From: Baylisascaris procyonis
Lineage: Eukaryota > Nematoda > Chromadorea > Rhabditida > Ascarididae
DNA length: 64,000 nt
Assembly (NCBI GenBank): GCA_037389465.1
Contig: JAZARR010000221.1
Location: forward strand, 1,652,501 to 1,716,500
Reading direction: 5' to 3'
A program made the translations under genes and the position numbers. Of this stretch, positions 55,974-64,000 are shown piece by piece. The first letter of the stretch is position 1, and each line of letters begins with the position of its first letter. The notes below the pieces were generated by a model. It worked only from the letters and a program-made list of their open reading frames with translations. It had not been told where the DNA came from and did no database searches.

Positions 55974-58900
55974 ATCTCCCGGATCAACTTGTAGTTCCAA
56001 TTTTAAAATTCCCGAGATTGTGGTCGCGACTGAACTCCATGCCAGCATTTATGCTGATCGATTAATTTATAGACAAAACACGCCCGCAGTTTTTCATATG
56101 AAGGGAATATTTTGCGAGCAATGAGAGATTGGAAAAAGAATTTTCACTTAGAATTTTTTAAATGAGACTTGGTTACATAATTAAATGAAGATGCTGTCAT
56201 GTCTGGTTACTTTTTGGCAGTCAGAACACATTGATTGTTCTGGTTAGCTATAAAGCAGATTTCATATCATTTCCCCCTTTAACCATCCTTTAAGTTTTTG
56301 CTCAGAAAGAACAGTTTTGTGTAATAAAATATCGAGTTCAAGAGTATTAATATGGATACACTGGGGTATTAATTGGTTGCAATCGTATTCCATTCAGAAC
56401 GATCGTTATCACTGCTGTTTGCTTCATTGTTGAGGCGCAGCTTGTGGCCACAATGGTGATTAGATGTTTGACATAAAACGGTGCTTCTTGGTTTCATTTT
56501 GCCTGATATGACCAATCTGGCCACGAAATCAATCACCCACTCTCTTGAGTGGCATAAGTGAATAGAAAAAGAAAGCGTGGTATAGAACTTTTGTCATGTT
56601 ACTAGGCTATCGTCTCATCGTTGAAATATGTTAAGCTATTGTAGGGTACACGATAGTGGTGCCAGCGAACGTGTGCTTTGGGGGTGTGAGTATGCAACTG
56701 GATCTGAAGATAGATCAGAAAACGTTGGCTGCGGCATCGGATATCTCAAAGGCGGTCGAAGAAGCCGTCTCCACACATTTCTCGTCCGCCAGCGGTACGA
56801 CGACGGTGTGTACGCCGAGTGGAGGTGGCGGTAGTGCGGCGACAACGCGACGTGTCGTACGAGTGCCTTCATCGCAATCGCAATTCAGCTTTTCAATTTC
56901 CGAACCGACAACCATCAACGGTACACGAATGGATTGTGACTGCAGCAACTCGAGCTCTCAAATTATGGTTCGTTTCACTGTTTTTCCTTTAATTATTGGT
57001 TTTGTTGAAGCATCCGCTTGGCGTTTAAACATTCTAGAAGCGCAGTATTTCCTTGTCAAATTAAAAAAAAACGTTTACCTTTCGGCTCCGGAATAGGAGA
57101 GGGCAAAACGATCCTTTCACTGGCATAAAGTAAAAGGGGATGGGGGGAGGGGGGAGAGGATGGAGCTGTTGGTGACTTCGTGGTCAGTAATGCGGAGACG
57201 ACAGATGTTGTAAATATTGGGCTTTTTCCTATATTTCACGGTGCCACCCTATGCATGTACGTCTTTGAACGCTGTCATAAATGATATGGTATCTCACTTG
57301 GGGCAGTTCCGAACCATAGAACAATGATGTCATCTTTAACGCAGTTCGTGATCCTCTAAAGGATTCATTATTCACGAACTCCATGATCAACATGAGGTGT
57401 TTGACTAGTAATCCTTGATCGGTGGCCCATACATGATAATGTCAGAGAGTGTAGGCAAGTGATTGGGGATCCGAGCATTCTACATACCATAGTGGGAAAT
57501 TCTTCTGTGGTAGTAACTGTTAAGGGGATGTGAGGGTGATGATAAGGTGATGATTGATAATAAAACAGACAGATGAAAGTGGGAAACATATGAGAGAATA
57601 TTATATAAATGGATTTCCTCGATTGCTGCCAATCAAATCATCCAATGCTCTAAAGATGTGATGATCAAAGTTCACCACGGTTGATTGGCTATACAGCCTA
57701 AAATTTGCCCTTGTTGCCTTCGCTTAAAAAATTATTTGTTAGGTAGCTGACAAGGTATATGCAAATTTCGTTCGTTTTGAAGTGCCACCGATCTTCCAGC
57801 CTTTCATCAATTCACATCATCTTGGTTTAGGAGCGAATATATGCTATCATACCATCACGTTAATTTCATCTCCACAACGGCTTATTTGTGAATTAAACCG
57901 CTAACACATATCATACACACCCAGACATGGTGGTCGGATTTACTTTTGCAACAGATTACAGAAGGCTTGCAAGAAGTAAGTAGGAAATCACGCCAGCTAG
58001 GCTAGCGCGTATGTGCTTTTGCAATTTAGCGAACACCTAACACCAATCTTCATCAAGGAACCGTCGAAGTCGCTAACTAAAGCGTTTTGCTGAGGAACCG
58101 ATTGGCTGTGCAACTGCAGAGCCGAAAGTCCCCCTGCATGACCGTTTGTGCCACTAAACTTTGCCTACTTCCATTGTTAGTGAGGTTGGCACAAAATGTG
58201 TTTTTGCATTTGTATCAGCCAGTTAGCGGATTGAGGAAACAACATTGGCAGAATATGTTAGTACCTCTTTGAAATATATTTCATATTTTATAATAAAAGT
58301 GGCTGAGAAATTTGTTTAGTTTCTCATTCACTTCTTAACCGAGCAAATCCCTCTGAAACTTAATGTCTATAAGTGTTGGTTAGTGTAGAATACGATGACA
58401 TATCGAGACGAAATTGGGGTGGAGAGTTAATATATTTCTGTGCAAAAGTCTCTAATTCAAACTGTGCCTATCAAATTTCATTGCTCTAGGTTTTGTGTTT
58501 CGCGAATTGGGAAAAGCTACTTAAAAAGGCACAATTCGATACACAGGCTGAGGTATAACATTGCTGTAATGCGTATTTTCAATCAAGATTGAAGAAAAGC
58601 TGTTTCATTTTATGTTCTCTTATCGATTCTCGATTGTCTTGGCACATAAAGTAATAGGGGAGAATTAAGGAGAATTGGGTTGCGGGCAGCATTACAAGAG
58701 GTATCTATGAAATAATTCTGCTAGCTATTTGAGAAGTATAGTTGGATGTGTTCTACGCCTAGCATATATATCGGGAAATTTACTCTTGATCCAATTTTTG
58801 GCTCTAGAGTTCTAACCGTTCGGGAGATTCATTGAGACCTTTTCGTAACCGCCTCATTCCCCTGTAACCCCTCTTTCTTATCGGGTGAGATGTGTACCAT

Positions 58901-61900
58901 GCTCATGAGCTCAACTTGGAGGTGTGTTTAGATTCTAAGCAGTAAAAAACAGTTTATTGTTGTTCCCATGGAGAACTCGTGCTGGATCATTTTACAAATT
59001 GCTGAAAGCAGTCATCGAATTTTAGGTTTTTTTAGGAAAGTTATGCAAAAGAAAATATAAAGTGATATGTGAATAGAGCACTTATTGAATTTGTTCTTGA
59101 AGGAGAAAAGCTTTCGCTTCATAGCAGTAAAATACTTTGGGTCGAATCATTGCCAGAGAAAGTTATTATATAAAATCTGAAATATGCACAATTCCTCGTG
59201 CTACAGATGCCCTCGTCATAGCGGATTATTGGCTACAAGACTCTCACCTTCCCCTTCACCCCCTTACTTCTTCCCTTCACACGTTTTCCCCTTCATGCTG
59301 CTTTCGCCCCAACCTTCACCCAACCGCTTAAATTGTCTCATCGCACTTGAGAGGTCCGTAAACTTGAGATTTCCAATTCACATTCACAGCACTTTGCAAT
59401 ATAATGTTTCCTTTATGCAAGCGATTCCTCTATTAAAGCTGCAGAATGAGCAATAAGCTGTCATTAGTTTTGTTGACGATGTTGTTTGATCAGATCTCTT
59501 CATTGCTATGAATATAGAGCTGCAACAATTATTTTGCCTACATCTCAAGTCGAATCACAACAAATTTTGGAACGAACCAATTTTCGAATCGAGTAAAAAT
59601 GTTTCCTATTGAAAATGCGCATTTGGCGAGAGACGGCTAAGTACCAGTGAATTATCGATTTTTTGCTGACAGAGAATGTAGTGAATGAGTGAAGGGAAAG
59701 TGTGAACGCGCTTGAGGATCACGTGATTGACAACAAGATGGAGTTGTTTCGGCGGAAATGTTCTGATACACTCTTGAAATGCGAAAAATAGATTCATTGC
59801 TCTATTTCCTGTTTTTCCTTCATCGTTCCATCTTTTCCGTCTCAATTCTTCATATTTTTATCCCTCTATAAACACTTCGACGATATTTATCTCTTCTGAA
59901 AGAGTTTAGATGAATGTGAAGTGTATCAATATTTCCCGCATCCGTTTATGATTTTAGAAAAATGTGGCCTTCGATTAGGAAGTGTCGCACTTTTCTATCG
60001 AAGCAAAAATTGAAGCTATAGGCGGGATGGGATTTGCCTAGTGGGAAGTGAGAGAGCGGCCCAACGGAATGTCTTTTGTTGATTTTGGTCATCGTGCCTC
60101 CGCTTCCCCATCCCACATCCTTCTCCCCTCCCACCCTTCACTTCAACTCCCTCCTGCTCCCTTTCTGATACCTCAATCACTTATATCATGTTTTCGAACA
60201 GCAAGACATCCGTGTTTTCAGCAACGACTGCAAAGATTTCGTTGCATTTGTTCTGCACTCTATTTCTTTGAAAGAAATTGGTGCACAAATTGCATGACAC
60301 TCTTCGTTGCTAATATCCTATTATATAAGAAACAAAGTTAAGCAACAGCAGATCAGCGGTATAAATCTCACTCATTAAATTACTATTTGTGATTTCGCGA
60401 GTTGAAACTAAATGGCGCTTGAAAGATATATAGATATGCACAAGTAGAGCAATCTGTTTTAATTAAAATCTTCGTGAAGCATTGAGAGGCTTACTGTCGC
60501 ACACTCCATCAGATCATTAACAACCGAATAAGGAGAAGTACAATAGGGGAAGGGGGGGGGGGGGAGGGAGACAGAATGGTATTTCATTTTTCTCGACAGG
60601 TTTCTCAAGAAAGATTTTTGTGGCGTTAAAAGTATATGTTGCAGTTTTTGTTTTATTTGACATTGACCAGTTTCATTATCGACACAAACAGATTCGAATG
60701 TTTTTAAGCGTTCTTGATTGGTTTATGGGATGAAGCTTAATTCGCTTATGCCTGCTGCCAGTGATGGGAGATGGTATGGAAAGGGGAGGTAAAAGAGGAA
60801 AATTTTAATAGCTGATTGTAAAAGAGTTATCTTGTACGACTTACTGCTTACGCGGTAGCTTATACCTGTCTTCTTGGCTATTATTCTTTCCGTCAGTTCC
60901 CTTCCCGGTTTCTTTGCATCGGGTTTATAGTAATCACAGCTGCTCATAGAAATACTGGATCTTTTTTCGTAATTGTCTAAACAGTACTGAGATGAGTTTA
61001 GGCGGCGGGTGAAAGCCGGGAACAAGTGAATGAAGTATGCAGTTCAACGGTCGATTCGAGCCCTCTTTGCGATACGGCATCGTCGCCGATACAGATAGAT
61101 GCTCCTTCTACGAGTGCCTCGCAGTCAGTCTCACAGACCGATTTCCCTCATGATGACCAACGACCTTCGTCTTCTGCTGGTATACAATTTATATATTCAT
61201 TTGTCAATGAACGCAGGTACCAATTGAACAGAATGAAACGAAGAGAGAAATACAAAGTTTTGAGAGAAATTATGAAGTAAGAGGTGTTCGAAGATGCTTT
61301 TTTCATGTGATAGCAGGTCATCCTTCTTCGCATCGAATGGAATGAAATAATTCTTGACATAGGGTCAGCTAGAGCGGTGCTGAACACTATAATTTACTAA
61401 AAAAAGATGCTGTATCGACACCTTGCATGAAATTCATGGATAAACGTAGTGGGAAACACGGGCGCTTGCTCATGAATTTTGAGATTTTTAATTAAAACAG
61501 ATTGCTTAGATATATGAGCGAGTGAGAAAATATAAAATGTTCACTGCAATAAAGAAACATTTCTTTCCCCTTTTATGTGCAAAAAGTTATAGATCAAGAA
61601 TTACACGTTTTAAGTTACACAGCATCGGCTTTCATATACTTGGGTATGTTGCAATCAAAAAGGTAATGCATGCTACTTATTTATTGAGGGGAGGCACTAA
61701 GTATTTTGGGAGTTTGATGGGACGTTGTGAACGTCAGGAGCAAATGCAAGGGAATTACAGCAAAAAGCAGTTGGAGTGAGGATTGAGAGAGATGACTAGC
61801 TGAGCAATTAACTAACTGGAAGTGAGCGATAATTTCAAATATTTGTGAAACATATGGAGGCGGAAGATTATTTAAGAATCAGTTTGGGACCAAGGCAGAA

Positions 61901-62405
61901 GTTGGTCGCTGACTGGTCATTTTTGGATTTAAGCTTACTCAGTCTTCAAGATGGAAAGGGGAGAGTGGAGTGAAGTGATGAGCGCAAACCTTTCAAGCCG
62001 GTAATGAGGCCCATTCACTTTTTTCCGTCCATTTTATGGATGGATGGTATAACCGGCATTGAAATTTGTCAAACTTTCGATCTTTAGGCAAAAGCAGCTC
62101 CATCTACCACTGTGCCTTGTATCATAGTGTGTAGTTGATCTCATGCTGCGGAATGAGAGTTTAATTCTACTACAGTATGTGACAATGAGGTGCACTCGTC
62201 GGTGGAAGATTGTGGTGAGCCGAGTGCATCGACAAGTAATTTTACTGGTGGTGGCACAGTGCAGTCGCAATCGCCGACGACTTCGTCGATGGACGGTGCG
62301 TCTCCATCACCGCAGACTACTGCTGTACCGCTGAAGCGACGCAGGGATAAGTCGACTCCTCCGTCACACTTCTGCGAGCAGAACGACCCTGGTGGTAAAG
62401 GCCAG
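52914..62405 (+). CDS. Large Ser/Thr-rich protein gene, 5' part (277 codons, incomplete)
   Basis: Four exons join in phase: 52914-53013 (phase 1 out), 56645-56967 (1 in, 0 out), 61002-61179 (0 in, 1 out) and 62176-62405 (1 in, 0 out). No stop is reached; the gene continues past the window. The N-terminus reads MGDQMITDPLSQPNRFSNSF. Exon 2 adds YTIVVPANVCFGGV, a helix (LDLKIDQKTLAAASDISKAV) and a Gly-run; exons 3 and 4 are mostly Ser/Thr/Pro/Asp with a basic cluster (PLKRRRDK) that could be a nuclear-localisation signal. Each exon is markedly G+C-richer than the introns (3.6, 4.0 and 1.0 kb). No folded domain is recognised in this part; it looks like the disordered N-terminus of a signalling or regulatory protein. 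A further exon may be missing between exons 1 and 2. No symbol is offered. Confidence 0.72.
53231..53381 (+). CDS. Possible additional exon in intron 1 of the Ser/Thr-rich gene
   Basis: The plus frame reads FTIVIQRSLAQLHNTNDNSV, TQCYFGVLQVGSIEYVYQ and LFERPTAAS up to donor TCCA|gtaaat, phase 1 out, which fits the exon at 56645. No acceptor of the right phase for the exon ending 53013 is seen. The minus strand is also open over 70 codons here, so strand is uncertain. Confidence 0.28.
53572..53584. repeat. Poly(G) run, 13 nt
   Basis: An uninterrupted G run in intron 1 of the Ser/Thr-rich gene. Confidence 0.95.
55337..55364. promoter_or_regulatory. CRE-like and AP-1-like sites side by side
   Basis: TGACGTCA at 55337-55344 and TGAGTCA at 55358-55364 are two bZIP-type consensus sites 21 bp apart (two helical turns), 1.3 kb upstream of the second exon of the Ser/Thr-rich gene. 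Function is inferred from sequence only. Confidence 0.3.
55890..55975. repeat. (TA)n / TATATG compound microsatellite
   Basis: A long TA array interrupted by TATATG units. It produces Tyr-Ile runs in translation and is not coding. Confidence 0.95.
56645..56967 (+). CDS. Exon 2 of the Ser/Thr-rich gene
   Basis: The acceptor ttaagctattgtag gives phase 1 and completes a Gly codon with the last base of exon 1. The donor is ATG|gttcgt. It encodes 107 residues: YTIVVPANVCFGGVSMQLDL, an alpha-helical stretch, a Thr/Gly run (GGGG), VVRVPSSQSQFSFSISEP and DCDCSNSSSQIM. An alternative acceptor gtgccag at 56665 is also in phase and would drop seven residues. Confidence 0.72.
57120..60990. other. Intron 2 of the Ser/Thr-rich gene
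   Basis: It contains pyrimidine/purine-rich tracts (about 57130-57165, 59245-59330, 60100-60175) and a poly(G) run. Frames at 58087-58272 and 60723-61025 have no exon support. Confidence 0.5.
60552..60564. repeat. Poly(G) run, 13 nt
   Basis: An uninterrupted G run followed by AGGGAG, like the run at 40952. Confidence 0.95.
61002..61179 (+). CDS. Exon 3 of the Ser/Thr-rich gene
   Basis: The acceptor ctgagatgagtttag gives phase 0, matching exon 2; the donor is GCTG|gtatac, phase 1 out. It encodes AAGESREQVNEVCSSTVDSS, then PLCDTASSPIQIDAPSTSAS and QSVSQTDFPHDDQRPSSSAG. A nearer-consensus acceptor (gtatgcag, 61050) would shift the frame and reach a stop within 40 codons, so the upstream one is preferred. 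Confidence 0.7.
62176..62405 (+). CDS. Exon 4 of the Ser/Thr-rich gene
   Basis: The acceptor aattctactacag gives phase 1, completing a Val codon from exon 3; the donor is CAG|gttcgt, phase 0 out. It encodes CDNEVHSSVEDCGEPSASTS, NFTGGGTVQSQSPTTSSMDG, ASPSPQTTAVPLKRRRDKST and PPSHFCEQNDPGGKGQ. The high third-position G+C and TCG/ACG/CCG codons contrast with the intron sequence. Confidence 0.75.
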
Positions 62406-64000
62406 GTTCGTTACAGCATTTTATTAGCTACTGTCATTTTCGCTGAATCAGGGTTAGACCCGTTTTGAAGTCATTAAAAGGTACGATGCTTCTTTGGTTT
62501 CTTCGCGTCAGAGTCCCTGTCAGACTTAGTTCATTCTAAGCCGCATCGCCACAAAGAGTATGCTTGCATCGGGCAAGTTGGACTAAGGTTAAAAGCACCG
62601 GTATAAAATACAGTCTCGTGCAAATTAATGCACATAATGCTCAGGGGAGGTTTCAGGCAATTTTGTGCTTACGGTTTACTATCATTGGATAGGTATGGTG
62701 GACTTTCTTTATTCTTTACAACATATTAAGCACACAACAACTTTTCAAAATCTAACTGCAGAAAGAGCACCGATTAATATTGCAGCAATGTTGTTGAATT
62801 TTGCAGTTGCGGCAGTTGTCTTTTTTAAAAAATTTTTAGGACCCTCAAACTTTTGCGGTGGATACTCGCAGATAATAAAATGGTTATATAGGGAAATTAG
62901 TTGTTTAGAAAACGATAAAGTTGGTATATTTCATTTGAAAGTTAGCATTGGCATTTGAATGAATACAATATGACAAAAGAAATTCGACAGGGATTCACGT
63001 TTATTTTTCATCTTCAGCGCACAATTTGATTTTGTTACCCCAAAACAACTGAGTGGTCTCTTCTTCATCGAAATAAAAGTGTGAATTTATTTACTCTTTT
63101 TTTGATATTCTCGGGCTCGTTGACTGTTCAGTTTTAAACGTTTTTCTAATATTTAAAGTGCAATATTTAGGCATAGAGTATATTACTGCCTTTTATTTAA
63201 GCACACAACCGTTGGTATAAGTAGTTACATCTTTATATATAACCTGTACAGCTTAGTAGCGCTGATCAAATGCGCTATACGATTGGCTTAAATCCCTGAT
63301 ACATTTTTTCATACTTAGATCCATTAAATACATCAATAGTTCGTTTATTTTGGACCAGTTGAGATACGTTAAATATGCACTGAAATAATATTAAGATAGT
63401 GCAGTTTAGGAGAAATTTTATTTAATTGTCTAGAATTGGATTCAGCGATAGCAATTGCAGCTGAAATAACGATTGCGCAAATTGTTTTCAAAAAGACATT
63501 TTGTTGACGGCATTTGCTTTTGCTGATTATGAACATCGTGAACGTTTTTCTTGCATTTTCATGTTGAAATCGATGTTCTATTATCGTCTTTCGAGGCACA
63601 CCAATTTCCCTGATAGTTTGTCTTGATGCAATGACTTACTTTTTATTGTTACTTCGTTGATTTGATTCTTTAAAAAATGATTTTCAAGGTTTTCACTTTA
63701 ATTTATGATGACGCAGCTAATGTTTTGAAGTGTGGAAGTTAAAAAGGTCTTCAACAAGTTTTTTAAAGGAACATTGAAGTGAAATTTTATAAGTAGTGCG
63801 CATCTTTATTTCCCTCTATTAATATTCATTGATACACGAATGGCGATACGTTTTTAAGTGTTCTAATGTTTACGCGAAAGATTTATGTGAGTGCATATTG
63901 ATGGCATTGCGGTGCTACGTGACATCTCGTCATTTCACTTGAATAGTGTCTATTGCAGCAATAAAAGCAAAGAAATGAACTATTTATCTTATTGTACACT
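62406..64000 (+). other. Start of intron 4 of the Ser/Thr-rich gene
   Basis: No phase-0 exon with good borders is seen up to the end of the window; the frame at 62665-62958 is AT-driven. The gene presumably continues beyond base 64000. Confidence 0.5.

Noticed and set aside
55806..56124. Overlapping ORFs with Tyr-Ile runs on both strands
   Set aside because: Translation of the (TA)n/TATATG microsatellite at 55890-55975.
56636..56948. Minus-strand ORFs of 77-78 codons
   Set aside because: They are antisense to exon 2 of the Ser/Thr-rich gene, whose phases agree with the flanking exons on the plus strand.
61051..61155. Alternative exon start at gtatgcag (phase 0, FNGRFEPSLRYGIVAD...)
   Set aside because: It meets a stop within the exon, while the upstream acceptor at 61001 keeps the frame open and joins exon 4 in phase.
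1..64000. CRISPR arrays, prokaryotic operons, rRNA genes, retroviral or viral proteins
   Set aside because: None seen: no regularly spaced direct repeats with unique spacers, no rRNA-like blocks, and no recognisable integrase, reverse-transcriptase or capsid motifs in the frames read.

Overview
The window looks like AT-rich nuclear DNA of a nematode. Three things point there: a complete nematode-type transthyretin-like (TTR) secreted protein gene split by kilobase introns, splice acceptors a few bases upstream of start codons as in spliced-leader (SL) trans-splicing, and eukaryotic tRNA genes with internal Pol III promoters and T-run terminators. There are no bacterial operons and no CRISPR array. 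The combination of moderate AT content and long introns would suit an ascarid-like species, but that is only a guess.

Solid content: (1) the TTR-like gene at 2545-6599 (+), three exons and 144 residues, with a 675-bp almost perfectly palindromic mariner-type MITE in intron 1; (2) three near-identical tRNA-Arg(TCG) genes at 12586, 36282 and 37915, all on the + strand; (3) the 5' part of a large gene at about 52.8-62.4 kb (+), four phase-compatible coding exons separated by 1.0-4.0 kb introns, encoding a Ser/Thr-rich low-complexity protein that runs off the right side of the window.

Medium-confidence content: a compact five-exon gene at 38.5-39.7 kb (+) with 51-114 bp introns; a 60-residue minus-strand gene at 43.7 kb; a minus-strand Cys-motif duplication at 13.4-14.1 kb that converges on a plus-strand terminal exon at 13.1 kb; and a two-exon candidate at 18.8-19.3 kb. 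Several single candidate exons are also listed because they have good splice sites, but their families are not recognised and their chaining is uncertain.

Repeats: (TA)n arrays at 3.16, 20.7 and 55.9 kb; five homopolymer G or C runs of 12-13 nt; a tandem array built on TTTTGGCCAAAA at 33.5 kb; a duplicated mariner-end-like unit at 42.84 kb; and many pyrimidine-rich tracts between 40 and 61 kb. Most remaining sequence is intron or intergenic DNA in which I see only chance open frames.

In this base composition random frames often look protein-like, so single-exon calls without splice, poly(A) or duplication support carry low confidence.
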